Source: Bacteroidales bacterium (GTDB lineage Bacteria > Bacteroidota > Bacteroidia > Bacteroidales > UBA932). From it: a stretch of DNA of 38,465 bases. The stretch lies in contig JAFZED010000079.1 of assembly GCA_017560825.1 (NCBI GenBank), forward strand, positions 1-38,465, read 5' to 3'. This document shows positions 25,328 through 33,942 of this stretch, in pieces; the stretch's first letter is position 1, and each line of letters begins with the position of its first letter. The notes under the pieces were generated by a model. The model was not told the DNA's origin. It made no database searches and saw nothing but the letters and a program-made list of their open reading frames with translations. A program made the translations under genes and the position numbers.

Positions 25328-25906
25328 CCTGCATCTTCTGATCACATATTTGGCAAGCATCGCAAAGGCGACTCCTGCAGCTGCTCCTATGAGGGAGCCG
25401 GCGAGGACGTCGCCTAAATAGTGTTTGCCCACAAATATGCGGCTCAGTGCCACTAAAGTCGCCCAGATGAATATCCACGCAGCGTAGCCGTTGTATTTCA
25501 GTCTTGTGTCCATCCTGAAACAGGTGACAGTGCACGCTGCAAGTCCGAATGAATTTGCCGCGTGGGCAGAGAAGAAACTGAAGCTGCGGCTTCCTTTTTC
25601 CAGGACATTAAGTCCGGAGGCCAGCATAAACTCGTCGTTCAAAGGACGTACGCGTCCTACGAGATCCTTTATGAGGTTCGAGAACTGGTCGCAGAAACCA
25701 AAGGTTATCAATGCGGCAGCAGTGGCTATAAGACCCTTCTTCCATCCCAGCCTCATAAAAAGGAAGACTATTATGATGACATACATCGGTATCCAGACAG
25801 GAATGTCCGAAAAGAACTGCCAGATACGGTCTGTGATGGCCGAATCCCAACTGTTGATGGCCAGCGTAAGCTGCTGGTCAAGTCTGTGAACTTCCTGCCA
25901 GAACAT
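25322..25906 (-). CDS. PAP2-family membrane phosphatase
   Basis: This 194-residue integral membrane protein has the three PAP2 motifs: KDLVGRVRPLND (K-x6-RP), FFSAHAANSFG (the PSGH-type motif, here SAHA), and SRIFVGKHYLGDV (SR-x5-H-x3-D). About five or six membrane helices are visible. The family removes phosphate from lipid phosphates, including undecaprenyl pyrophosphate and lipid A. Which of these applies is not shown by the sequence. It starts two bases after the obg stop codon and is probably cotranscribed with it. Confidence 0.92.
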   Translation of the reverse strand: MFWQEVHRLDQQLTLAINSWDSAITDRIWQFFSDIPVWIPMYVIIIVFLFMRLGWKKGLIATAAALITFGFCDQFSNLIKDLVGRVRPLNDEFMLASGLNVLEKGSRSFSFFSAHAANSFGLAACTVTCFRMDTRLKYNGYAAWIFIWATLVALSRIFVGKHYLGDVLAGSLIGAAAGVAFAMLAKYVIRRCRL

Positions 25907-25908
25907 CT

Positions 25909-26964
25909 TTAAAGCACTTTTTCGTTGTCGTCGTTAGGGAAAAGTATGACTGGAGCATCTTCTACCTCCACTTCCTTGTGAAGAGCTTCCCAGAGAAGGT
26001 CCTTCAACTCCTTGATTCCTTCCTGTGTGAATGATGAGATGAACACGTGCGGAAGGTCAGTAGGGAGCTGTTCGCGGATCTCGCTCTTGAGCTGATCGTC
26101 CAACATATCCGACTTGGTGATTGCAAGAACACGGTCTTTGACCAGGAGCTCCGGATTGTACTCGCGAAGCTCGTTGAGGAGGACCTCATATCCCTGCTTG
26201 ATGTCGTCCTGGTCAGCAGCTACCATAAACAGAAGGATGGAGTTGCGTTCGATATGGCGGAGGAAACGCATACCGATGCCCTTTCCTTCGTGTGCTCCCT
26301 CGATGATTCCCGGGATGTCTGCCATTACGAAAGACTTGTCGTCGTAATAGCTTACGATACCGAGGTTAGGCTCAAGAGTCGTGAACGGATAGTCTGCGAT
26401 CTTAGGGCGCGCTGCCGAGACTGTAGAAAGCAGTGTAGACTTGCCGGCGTTAGGGAAACCTACAAGACCCACGTCAGCAAGAAGCTTGAGCTCAAGGATG
26501 AACCAGCCTTCTTCGTATGGCTCACCCGGCTGAGAGTAGCGTGGAGTCTGGTTAGTAGCAGTCTTGAAATTGTTGTTGCCAAGACCTCCGCGGCCACCCT
26601 TCACAAGGATTCTCTCCTCGTATGGCTCCACGAGCTCGAACAGGATCTCCCCTGTCTCTGCATCCTTGGCAACTGTGCCGAGCGGAACATCAAGGTAGAT
26701 GTCGGCACCGTTCTTTCCCTTCATCAGCTGTCCGCTTCCTGCTGCACCGTGCTCCGCCATAATATGCTTGCGGTACTTCAGATGGATCAATGTCCAGAAC
26801 TGCGGATTCGCTCTGAGGATGATATGACCTCCGCGGCCGCCGTCACCTCCGTCAGGACCGCCCTTCGGGATATACTTCTCTCTTCTCATATGCGTAGAAC
26901 CCGCACCACCATTGCCCGAACGGCAAAATATCTTTACATAATCAATGAAATTCGAATCCGCCAT
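25909..26964 (-). CDS. obgE: Obg-family GTPase
   Basis: The 351-residue protein has the glycine-rich Obg fold at residues 1-158 (with [20 protein letters not shown]) and a GTPase domain with G1 GFPNAGKS near 165, the TTLEPN switch, G3 DIPGIIEGA and G4 TKSD. The C-terminal OCT domain of Bacillus-type Obg is absent and only a short acidic tail is left, a common form in Bacteroidota. Obg is an essential factor linked to large-subunit ribosome assembly and growth control. A -7 box precedes it, so it is separate from the adk operon. Confidence 0.96.
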   Translation of the reverse strand: MADSNFIDYVKIFCRSGNGGAGSTHMRREKYIPKGGPDGGDGGRGGHIILRANPQFWTLIHLKYRKHIMAEHGAAGSGQLMKGKNGADIYLDVPLGTVAKDAETGEILFELVEPYEERILVKGGRGGLGNNNFKTATNQTPRYSQPGEPYEEGWFILELKLLADVGLVGFPNAGKSTLLSTVSAARPKIADYPFTTLEPNLGIVSYYDDKSFVMADIPGIIEGAHEGKGIGMRFLRHIERNSILLFMVAADQDDIKQGYEVLLNELREYNPELLVKDRVLAITKSDMLDDQLKSEIREQLPTDLPHVFISSFTQEGIKELKDLLWEALHKEVEVEDAPVILFPNDDNEKVL

Positions 26965-26989
26965 AATCTTTTACCTTTTGTTCAATCTG

Positions 26990-26997
26990 CAAAGATA
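26990..26997 (-). promoter_or_regulatory. -7 box of obgE
   Basis: Minus-strand TATCTTTG, 25 bases before the ATG and just downstream of the adk terminator. Confidence 0.55.
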
Positions 26998-27030
26998 GAT
27001 AATATTTTCGAACACAGAGTGCTACGGAAA

Positions 27031-27066
27031 ATAAAACCGCCCGGACAGCTTGTGTGCTGTGGGCGG
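27031..27066 (-). terminator. Terminator of the hpt-adk operon
   Basis: Read on the minus strand, CCGCCC-ACAGC pairs with GCTGT-cc-GGGCGG around a six-base loop, and TTTTATTTT follows. It lies about 20 bases after the adk stop. Confidence 0.85.
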
Positions 27067-27087
27067 ATATGTGTGATATATGTATCT

Positions 27088-27660
27088 TTAGAGTCTGTCC
27101 ATTACCTCGAATATGCGTTCCTGCACTTCTTCGATTGTGCCGACGCCGTCGATTTCGTTGTACCTGCCGGCCTTGCTGTAGTACTCGATGAGAGGCTCGG
27201 TCTGGTTGTGGTAGGTCACGATTCTGTTGTTGATGATGTCTTCGCTGGCGTCATCCGCACGGCCTTCCTTGAGGGCGCGTCCTTTGATGCGTTCCATAAT
27301 CATCTGGTCAGGAATCATAATCGACACTGTTGCTGTCACTTCTTCTGATGTTTTGGCAAGAATCGCGTCAAGGGCTTCAGCCTGTGGGATTGTGCGTGGG
27401 AAACCGTCGAGAAGGAATCCGTCCACTCCTGTGACTGTCTTGAATTCGTTTTCAATCATTCCCTCTACTACTTCGTCAGGTACGAGACATCCTTTCTCGA
27501 TGAGGGCTTTGGCCTGGAGGCCGAGCTCTGTTCCTGCTGCGATCTCCTTACGGAGAAGGGCTCCTGTTGAAATGTGGTGAAGGTTGTATTTCTCAACCAT
27601 TGCTGTGGCCTGGGTGCCTTTTCCTGCACCCGGAGGGCCGAATAAGATGAAATATTTCAT
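27088..27660 (-). CDS. adk: Adenylate kinase
   Basis: At 190 residues this is the short form of adenylate kinase, converting AMP and ATP to two ADP. The P-loop GPPGAGKGTQA is at residues 8-18, the AMP-binding STGALLR follows, and LLDGFPRT is near 85. The lid is short and lacks the zinc-binding Cys of long bacterial forms. It sits 21 bases after hpt and is followed by a strong terminator, so hpt and adk form a two-gene purine-metabolism operon. Confidence 0.97.
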   Translation of the reverse strand: MKYFILFGPPGAGKGTQATAMVEKYNLHHISTGALLRKEIAAGTELGLQAKALIEKGCLVPDEVVEGMIENEFKTVTGVDGFLLDGFPRTIPQAEALDAILAKTSEEVTATVSIMIPDQMIMERIKGRALKEGRADDASEDIINNRIVTYHNQTEPLIEYYSKAGRYNEIDGVGTIEEVQERIFEVMDRL

Positions 27661-27681
27661 AAATACCTGTTGGAGGATGTG

Positions 27682-28224
27682 TTATGCGTCTAATGTGTAA
27701 ATGTCTTTGTAGTTGCGTCCGAGCTCATCGTAGTCAAGACCAAAACCTACTATGAAGTCATTTGGAATCTCCATCGCCACATAGTCGATCTTGATGTCCT
27801 TCTTGTAAGCGTCAGGCTTGAGAAGAAGGGTGCAGATGTAAGAAGCTGCAGCGCCTTTATCCTTGAGGATCTCCTTGAGTTCTACGATGGTGTTGCCGCT
27901 GTCCACTATGTCCTCGACAATGATCACACGGCGTCCGGTGATGTCGGCTGTCAGGCCCATAGCCTGCTTCACGCGTCCTGTAGTGCTGGTTCCTTCGTAT
28001 GATGTAAGCTTTGTGGATACTATCTGGCAATTGAATCTGAGCCTCTGCATCAGTTCTCCCATAAACATTATCGAGCCGTTGAGGACACACAGAAGTACCG
28101 GGATGTCCTCGCAGCCTTCAAAGTCTGCATTTATCTTTTCTGCGACACTGTCAACGGCCTTGGAGATCTCCTCGTAAGGGATGGCCTTCCTGAAGGTCTT
28201 GTCGTGTAGAGTGATTTTGGTCAT
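27682..28224 (-). CDS. hpt: Hypoxanthine phosphoribosyltransferase
   Basis: The 180-residue enzyme salvages hypoxanthine (and usually guanine), joining it to PRPP. The PRPP-binding motif VIIVEDIVDSGNTI is near residue 98, and the family's VLNGSIMFMGEL and DFIVGFGLDYDE segments are present. It leads the operon with adk and is divergent from the helix-hairpin-helix gene. Confidence 0.96.
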   Translation of the reverse strand: MTKITLHDKTFRKAIPYEEISKAVDSVAEKINADFEGCEDIPVLLCVLNGSIMFMGELMQRLRFNCQIVSTKLTSYEGTSTTGRVKQAMGLTADITGRRVIIVEDIVDSGNTIVELKEILKDKGAAASYICTLLLKPDAYKKDIKIDYVAMEIPNDFIVGFGLDYDELGRNYKDIYTLDA

Positions 28225-28247
28225 AGTCTCAATATTGTTAAATCATA

Positions 28248-28255
28248 CAAATTTA
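28248..28255 (-). promoter_or_regulatory. -7 box of the hpt-adk operon
   Basis: Minus-strand TAAATTTG, 23 bases before the ATG of hpt. No TTG occurs at the preferred distance. The long palindrome at 28286-28310 lies just beyond the expected -33 position. Confidence 0.45.
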
Positions 28256-28285
28256 TACAAAACCTTTCAAAAAAAGAAAAATCAT

Positions 28286-28310
28286 TTGTTGTTTTACCCT
28301 AAAACAACAA
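28286..28310. promoter_or_regulatory. 25-base palindrome between divergent genes
   Basis: TTGTTGTTTTA and TAAAACAACAA are perfectly complementary, 11 bases each, around CCC. It lies between the hpt and HhH promoters. It could be an operator for a dimeric regulator controlling either gene. A terminator role is unlikely, as no transcript should end there. Confidence 0.55.
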
Positions 28311-28329
28311 GAATTTAAAGGATAGCCCA

Positions 28330-28337
28330 TACTTTTG
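28330..28337 (+). promoter_or_regulatory. -7-like box of the HhH/barrel gene
   Basis: TACTTTTG fits TAnnTTTG but ends only five bases before the ATG at 28343, so a transcript starting from it would be almost leaderless. No matching -33 is seen. Confidence 0.35.
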
Positions 28338-28342
28338 GTTCT

Positions 28343-30076
28343 ATGTTGAAAAGAATTGTGTTCACAGCCCTCGTTGCCGGCTGTTTCGTGCCTGCAGTGG
28401 CGCAGAGTGTTGAAGAAATGGAAAAGATCCTTCTTTTCTACGGCGTGTCATCTCCTGAGGAGGTGGATCCTTATGACGTGGAGAGGCTTTCCGACCTGCT
28501 GTCACATCCGCTTCAGGTGAACCTCGTTACCCCGGCGTCCTTGTCTGGGAGCGGTCTGCTTACGCCCTACCAGGTCGCCTCCCTGACAGATTACCGTAAG
28601 CGCCACGGGGATGTGATGTCTTATGAGGAACTCTCTGCTGTAGACGGTTTTGGAAAGATAGTGGTCGAGAAGCTCAGTCCCTTCATTTCTCTTCGGGGAA
28701 CTAAGCTCTCTGCTGATGAGTATGTCGCCGGAATAAGCAGTACATTGGACATAAAGACCGGCTGGAAAATGGACGGTATTCCCAGCTATGGGTTGAGGTA
28801 CAAGATGAAGACCGGGAGACAATTGTCTGCGGGACTGGCGCTGTCACGTTCTTCCAAGGCTGATGGTGCTGCTCCTGATGCCTTTACCGGAAATGTCTGC
28901 CTGGCTTTCAGAAAAGTGCCGGGGAAGATTGTGCTTGGCGACTTCAATGCCCGTTTCGGACAGGGCCTGGCTCTATGGAACGGCCTGAGTCTCAGCGGAC
29001 TGTCTTCGCCTTCATCATACTTGAAAAGGGCTTCAGGACTGACTCCCTCCTCTTCTTTCACGGGCACTTATTCTATGCGAGGGGCTGCAGCTGACCTTAC
29101 ATTGAACAAGGTCAAGGTCTCGGCATTTCTTGCTGCACAGACAGGAAAAGACAGCTATAGTCTCCTCCCGGCTGTAAATGTCGGCTGGCTGCGCAGAAAC
29201 GGAATGCTGTCATTTACCCACTATGCTGATTTTGCCAATGCGGGTGGGACATTCTCCATTCCGGATATGAAGACGGCTTTTGATATAGCCCTATGCTGCA
29301 ACGGGACTGATGTATTCGCTGAAGCAGCCTATGATTGGGTAAGCGGCGTGGCAGCTTCCCTTGCCGGGATAGTGTTCCCCGTGAGCGAGGATGTCCGGCT
29401 CGCCTCTATGTTCCGCTACTATCCTGCAGCTTACTCCTCGGGCAGAGGAGGAGCTGCCGCGAGCACAACAAAGAGTACAAACGAGTACGGATTCTCTCTA
29501 AGCAGTGAATTTGTCAGAGGTACACTGGCTGCAGATCTGGCATATTTTCCGACAGCAAAGGCCGGAGATGACACCCGGTCGAGTCTTCAGGCTAAGCTGC
29601 AGTCTGAATGGAACATAAACATAGCATCTTCCCTTAAGCTGAAGGTGCGTTTCTCAGAAAGGCTCCGTTCCTGGGGCCGGCAGTGGCGCACTGAGGCAAG
29701 GGCAGACATTTCATATATATACGGAATCTGGAATGCGGCTCTGCGCGCTGATATGGTCAGGTCTGACGGCTATGGCTTCCTTGGATATGCCGAAGCCGGC
29801 CGAAAGGCCGAAGACATATCCATATATATAAGGTATGGAATGTTCCGGATCGACGATTGGGACGACAGGATCTATGTATATGAGAGGGATGCGCCGGGCT
29901 CCTTCAATGTCCCTGCCTTTTATGGCAGGGGATTGTGGGGCGCGCTCACCTTCGGATGGCGCTGCACCCGTTATATCCGCCTTTACGGCAGGGCTGCTCT
30001 CACGTCATATCCCTTTATGAAAAGCAAAAAGTCCGGCAGAGCCGAACTTAAATTGCAGGTTATGTCAGAATTCTGA
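28343..30076 (+). CDS. Helix-hairpin-helix protein with outer-membrane barrel-like C-terminus
   Basis: The 577-residue protein has a signal peptide (to about AVAQ, residue 21). Residues 25-120 carry ComEA-like helix-hairpin-helix segments (LLTPYQVASLTDYRKRHG, LSAVDGFGKIVVEKLSPF). The remaining 450 residues alternate polar and hydrophobic residues with many aromatic strand ends, ending LKLQVMSEF, as in outer-membrane beta-barrels. This fusion is common and poorly characterised in Bacteroidota. HhH motifs usually bind DNA without sequence preference, so a role in DNA handling at the cell surface is possible but is inference. It is convergent with the transglycosylase gene with a three-base gap. 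Confidence 0.8.
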   Translation: MLKRIVFTALVAGCFVPAVAQSVEEMEKILLFYGVSSPEEVDPYDVERLSDLLSHPLQVNLVTPASLSGSGLLTPYQVASLTDYRKRHGDVMSYEELSAVDGFGKIVVEKLSPFISLRGTKLSADEYVAGISSTLDIKTGWKMDGIPSYGLRYKMKTGRQLSAGLALSRSSKADGAAPDAFTGNVCLAFRKVPGKIVLGDFNARFGQGLALWNGLSLSGLSSPSSYLKRASGLTPSSSFTGTYSMRGAAADLTLNKVKVSAFLAAQTGKDSYSLLPAVNVGWLRRNGMLSFTHYADFANAGGTFSIPDMKTAFDIALCCNGTDVFAEAAYDWVSGVAASLAGIVFPVSEDVRLASMFRYYPAAYSSGRGGAAASTTKSTNEYGFSLSSEFVRGTLAADLAYFPTAKAGDDTRSSLQAKLQSEWNINIASSLKLKVRFSERLRSWGRQWRTEARADISYIYGIWNAALRADMVRSDGYGFLGYAEAGRKAEDISIYIRYGMFRIDDWDDRIYVYERDAPGSFNVPAFYGRGLWGALTFGWRCTRYIRLYGRAALTSYPFMKSKKSGRAELKLQVMSEF

Positions 30077-30079
30077 CCT

Positions 30080-31936
30080 TTATTTTACAGGAATCTTGAG
30101 CGTCATTCCTGGCTTCAGACTTGAGCTGGTCAGGCCGTTGAAGTCCATAATGTTCTGTGCGCTGACTCCAGGGTAGTTCTTGGCTATGCTGTAGAAAGAG
30201 TCGCCGCTCTTGACTACGTATGTTGTGTGGCTGCCCGACTGTGCGACTGCAGGTGCTGACTGGCTGGCTGTACCCTTAACTTTCAGATTCTGGCCGATCT
30301 TGATGTTGTTGCTTGTCAGACCGTTCAGCGCTTTCAAGTCTGCAACTGAGATTCCGTGTCTGCTCGCTATGCCTGACAGGGTGTCGCCGCTCTTGACTGT
30401 GTAAGTCGTTGTTCCTGATGTGGATGAGCCGGAACTTGCAGGTGTGCTTGATGACGGACTTGAAGTCGAGGCCGATGAGGTGCCTGCAGATGATGAGGCC
30501 GGTGCTCTTCCGCCTCTGTAGATTACAAGTCTCTGACCCACGCGTATGTCGTTGCTCTTGAGGTTGTTCCATCTCTTGATCTGAGCTACTGTACATCTGT
30601 GGTTTGTCGCAATCCTTCCTAGATAGTCTCCGCTCTTGACACGATAGATGATTCTTTCACCGTCTCCACCGTCCTGGATCTTCTTGAGGGTTGTAGGGTT
30701 GAGGTACTCATCCACCTTGTGGCGGTAGATCGAGTCTTCCTGCTCGATGAAGGCATTTGTGTAGTTGTATGGCAGACGGAGAATGTACTCGCGGCTTGTT
30801 CCGGGGATGATGTCGTGACGATACTGTGGATTCAGGTTCTTCAGTTCTTCAAGAGGTGCTCCTGTGAGGTCGGCTACCTGCTTCAGGTGCAGCTGCTTGT
30901 TGATCTTGAATGTGTCGACCTGGACAGGCATACCCACTGCCTCAGGCTTGATGCCGTGCTCTTTGTGGTAGTGCATTGCATAAAGGGCTCCGACAAATGC
31001 AGGCACATAACCTCTTGTCTCGCGAGGGAGGTACGGCCATATGTCCCAGAATGCCCTGCTGCCGCCGCTTCTTCTGATTGCCTTGTTCACGTTACCTGCG
31101 CCGCAGTTGTATGACGCAATGGCGAGACTCCAGTCACCGAAGATCTTGTAGGCATCCATCATATACCTTGCTGCCGCATCAGCTGACTTTACCGGGTCAA
31201 GACGCTCGTCCACAAAAGAGTCTATGTGAAGACCGTACATCTTGGCAGTGGCGTACATAAACTGCCACATACCCTTTGCGCCAACCCTTGACACTGCAAC
31301 AGGGTTCAGGGCTGATTCGATCACTGCCATAGCCTTGAGCTCTTCCGGCATATCGTACTTGTTCAATGTCTCCTCGAAGATAGGCATATAGTACTTGCCG
31401 AGGCCGAGCATATGAGCCATCTTGGTAGGCATCTTCTCCGAATAGAGGATGATGTAGTTCTTCACGATCTCGTTGTACGGAAGTGTGATGAACGAGTTCA
31501 TCTGTCTGAGTCTTTCTATGTAAACTTCGTCAGGTACATTCGACTGGAAACGCACAGAGTCCATATCGTACTCCTCTATGTCTGATTCTGTGGCCATCTG
31601 ATGTGCATACCAGATGTTGAGGAGACTGTCGGAAATTTCTGCTGTGTAGTCCTCTGGAGCTATGTAGGTAGATGTGCTGTCTTGAGAATCATAGTAGATT
31701 CCTCCCATCAATTCATTGGCAACGCTGTCTGAATAGGCCAGCTCGGCACGATACAGGTCTATTTCCTGTCTCAGTGAATCAAGCTTTTCCTTGAGCTGTC
31801 TGTTCTCCTCCTTGAGAGTTGTACGTTTCTTAAGGAACTTGAGCACATCTTTCTTTGTGCTCTCTGCCGCCTGCGCTGTGCCGCCGGCAAGAAAAACAGT
31901 CGCTGCCGCGACTGTGAATATAATCAGTTTCTTCAT
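30080..31936 (-). CDS. mltD: MltD-like lytic transglycosylase with three LysM domains
   Basis: I use the ATG at 31936 (618 residues), which starts the signal peptide MKKLIIFTVAAATVFLAGG. An ATG seven codons upstream overlaps the DUF5683 stop as TGATG and is the alternative. A coiled coil (about 40-75) precedes the SLT domain with catalytic Glu207 in AVIESALNP and GAKGMWQFM. Three LysM domains follow, each beginning YxVKSGD, at about 430-475, 505-550 and 570-615, separated by a Ser-rich linker. It cleaves peptidoglycan glycan strands to anhydro-muropeptides. It is the last visible gene of the parA-parB-DUF5683 run. Confidence 0.93.
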   Translation of the reverse strand: MKKLIIFTVAAATVFLAGGTAQAAESTKKDVLKFLKKRTTLKEENRQLKEKLDSLRQEIDLYRAELAYSDSVANELMGGIYYDSQDSTSTYIAPEDYTAEISDSLLNIWYAHQMATESDIEEYDMDSVRFQSNVPDEVYIERLRQMNSFITLPYNEIVKNYIILYSEKMPTKMAHMLGLGKYYMPIFEETLNKYDMPEELKAMAVIESALNPVAVSRVGAKGMWQFMYATAKMYGLHIDSFVDERLDPVKSADAAARYMMDAYKIFGDWSLAIASYNCGAGNVNKAIRRSGGSRAFWDIWPYLPRETRGYVPAFVGALYAMHYHKEHGIKPEAVGMPVQVDTFKINKQLHLKQVADLTGAPLEELKNLNPQYRHDIIPGTSREYILRLPYNYTNAFIEQEDSIYRHKVDEYLNPTTLKKIQDGGDGERIIYRVKSGDYLGRIATNHRCTVAQIKRWNNLKSNDIRVGQRLVIYRGGRAPASSSAGTSSASTSSPSSSTPASSGSSTSGTTTYTVKSGDTLSGIASRHGISVADLKALNGLTSNNIKIGQNLKVKGTASQSAPAVAQSGSHTTYVVKSGDSFYSIAKNYPGVSAQNIMDFNGLTSSSLKPGMTLKIPVK

Positions 31937-31956
31937 ATTCTTTATTTGTCCTGGCA

Positions 31957-32961
31957 TCAGAATGTAAGTCCTATCCTCATTCCGAATGCGTTGTTTGCGC
32001 CCATCTGCGGTGTGTTTATCGCGTAGGCGTTGTATGGTGAGATCAATGCCGGCTCTACGTGCATTGTCAGATCTTCCGTCACTTCAAAATCGTGCATATA
32101 GGCAAAGACATTCGCGTCGATGACCTGAAGCAGGTAGACTGCTGCTGTTGCGACGACGGAGTAGTCCCTGTATCTTCTGTATACGTCTCTGTACCACTTT
32201 GCAGTCTCTCCGGAGATGTTCTGACTATAGTTCGGATCTGTTGTGGCTTCGTTGTGTATTCTCTTGAATCTCTGGTAGTTCCTGTTGAAGTTCATTGTGC
32301 AGTGTATGGAGACCATAAGTCCTCCCCAGTAGATCGGCAGCTTGAAGTACTCGCCGTTGTAGATCTGTCCCAGACCAGGCAGGAGTGCCGAATAGAGTGT
32401 TGCTCGGCCCGGAAGAGGCTCGCTGTCTGATTCGTAGTTTATGACTCCGTCCAGGAGTGTCGCCCAGTAGATCAGACCTGCTCCAGCCATAAGCCAGGTT
32501 CCTGTCTTCTTTGACTGAAGGTCAAGTGCAGGAGCTTCAAAAGGGTACTCTGTCTTGTACGCTTCCTCAAAGGCGGTCTTGTCTGCGCTCCACGCATCAT
32601 AGCGTTTCTGAGTGATATTGTACTTGTGAAGGTAGTAGCCACCTGTTCCGGCAAGTGTTCCGATACCTCCGTAGATGACAGGAAGCTTCCAATAGTCCTT
32701 GTTGTAGATCTGAGCCGAACCAGGTACCATCACGGAACCGGCGAACATCGTTCCTATCTTCATCTTGTTCTTGTGAGCCAAGGCTCCCGCAAATTCCTTG
32801 AATGAGAAGAGCTTGTCAGCTGTGTCGGCTCTTGCTGTGGAATCGACGTTGTTGTAGGTCTGCTTGAAAGCCTCCTCCTTGAACTGGGCTTTACTCTGGA
32901 GGGCAAACCCTGTAAGGAAGAGGATGACTGTGAATATATGTCTGATGATTCTTTTCTGCAT
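31957..32961 (-). CDS. DUF5683 membrane-associated protein
   Basis: I choose the ATG at 32961 (334 residues), which opens the signal peptide MQKRIIRHIFTVILFLTGFA and lies 16 bases after the parB stop. Starts at 32991 (ATG) or 32997 (TTG) would overlap parB. The protein has the repeated family motif: MVPGSAQIYNKDYWKLPVIY near 75-95, echoed by LLPGLGQIYNGEYFKLPIYW near 190-210, each followed by hydrophobic helices. DUF5683 has no established function. It is found between parB and the LysM transglycosylase across Bacteroidota, suggesting a role tying chromosome segregation to the envelope, an inference from gene order. Confidence 0.85.
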   Translation of the reverse strand: MQKRIIRHIFTVILFLTGFALQSKAQFKEEAFKQTYNNVDSTARADTADKLFSFKEFAGALAHKNKMKIGTMFAGSVMVPGSAQIYNKDYWKLPVIYGGIGTLAGTGGYYLHKYNITQKRYDAWSADKTAFEEAYKTEYPFEAPALDLQSKKTGTWLMAGAGLIYWATLLDGVINYESDSEPLPGRATLYSALLPGLGQIYNGEYFKLPIYWGGLMVSIHCTMNFNRNYQRFKRIHNEATTDPNYSQNISGETAKWYRDVYRRYRDYSVVATAAVYLLQVIDANVFAYMHDFEVTEDLTMHVEPALISPYNAYAINTPQMGANNAFGMRIGLTF

Positions 32962-32977
32962 CTGCTGTCTGTGCGGC

Positions 32978-33910
32978 TTATATCTTGGCATCTTCAAGCG
33001 CCTTGAGGAATCTTCCGACTTCTTCGTCTGAGCCGAAGTGGATTGTCATTGTGCCCTTTCCGGTGCCTGAGCGCTTGAGGCTGATGTTGTTTTCAAAATA
33101 CTTGCCGACGATTTCCAGCACCTTGAAGTACTGGTCCGGGAGATCCTGGGCCTGAGCCTCTTCTGGCTGCTTCTGCTCTGTCATCTTGCGAAGCTTTTCT
33201 TCAAGCTGTCTCACTGACATATCGTCCTTGATGACAAGGTCGCAAAGGTACTCCTGCAGCTTGCGGTCTTCCACTCCGAGAAGAACTTTTGCGTGACCTA
33301 CGCTCAGAAGGCCGACCTTGAGGTCGTGCTGTATCTTGGCAGGAAGCTTGAGAAGACGGAGGTAGTTGGTGATCGAAGCGCGCTTCTTGCCCACTCTTAC
33401 CGCCATCTGCTCCTGTGTCAGGGCGCATTCTTCAATGAGCCTCTGGTAGCTCATCGCGATCTCGATAGGGTCGAGATTCTCTCTCTGGATGTTCTCGACG
33501 ATGGCCATTTCCAGCATTCCCTGGTCTGTGGTGTCCCTGATGTAAGCTGGGATCATATCCATACCTGAGAGTCTGCAGGCTCTGAATCGGCGTTCTCCGC
33601 TGATGATCTGGTAACGTCCTTCCGCTATTCTTCTTACTGTTATCGGCTGGATGAGTCCGAGTGACTGGATCGACTCCGCAAGTTCCTCGAGAGCCTCCTG
33701 GCCGAAGCTCATACGCGGCTGATAAGGGTTAGGCTCGATCATATCCACAGGAATCCTGAGGATGTCGGCTGTGTCCTGCACCTGGACAGGGCTTGCCTGA
33801 CTCACGACTCCCTTGTTTACATATCCTACCGGCTGTCTTACAGGTGAAAATCCCGGATCGCCCAGAAGCGCTCCGATGCCTTTACCTAATCCTCTTTGCT
33901 GTTTGGCCAT
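32978..33910 (-). CDS. parB: Chromosome partitioning protein ParB/Spo0J
   Basis: The 310-residue DNA-binding CTPase begins RGLGKGIGALLGD. The ParB N-terminal domain has NPYQPRMSF and the CTP-binding GERRFRA motif near residue 110. The KorB/helix-turn-helix region (KKRASITNYLRLLKLP) recognises parS, and a C-terminal dimerisation domain follows a Gln/Glu-rich linker. It clamps onto parS and spreads, working with ParA. The gene follows parA by 32 bases. Confidence 0.96.
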   Translation of the reverse strand: MAKQQRGLGKGIGALLGDPGFSPVRQPVGYVNKGVVSQASPVQVQDTADILRIPVDMIEPNPYQPRMSFGQEALEELAESIQSLGLIQPITVRRIAEGRYQIISGERRFRACRLSGMDMIPAYIRDTTDQGMLEMAIVENIQRENLDPIEIAMSYQRLIEECALTQEQMAVRVGKKRASITNYLRLLKLPAKIQHDLKVGLLSVGHAKVLLGVEDRKLQEYLCDLVIKDDMSVRQLEEKLRKMTEQKQPEEAQAQDLPDQYFKVLEIVGKYFENNISLKRSGTGKGTMTIHFGSDEEVGRFLKALEDAKI

Positions 33911-33942
33911 ATCTGTCGGTCTGTTTTTCTGTTGTTATTGTC

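Noticed and set aside
26047-27348. 433-codon plus-strand open frame across obgE and adk
   Set aside because: Long, but opposite two universally conserved genes and without recognisable protein motifs; an antisense shadow of biased codon use.
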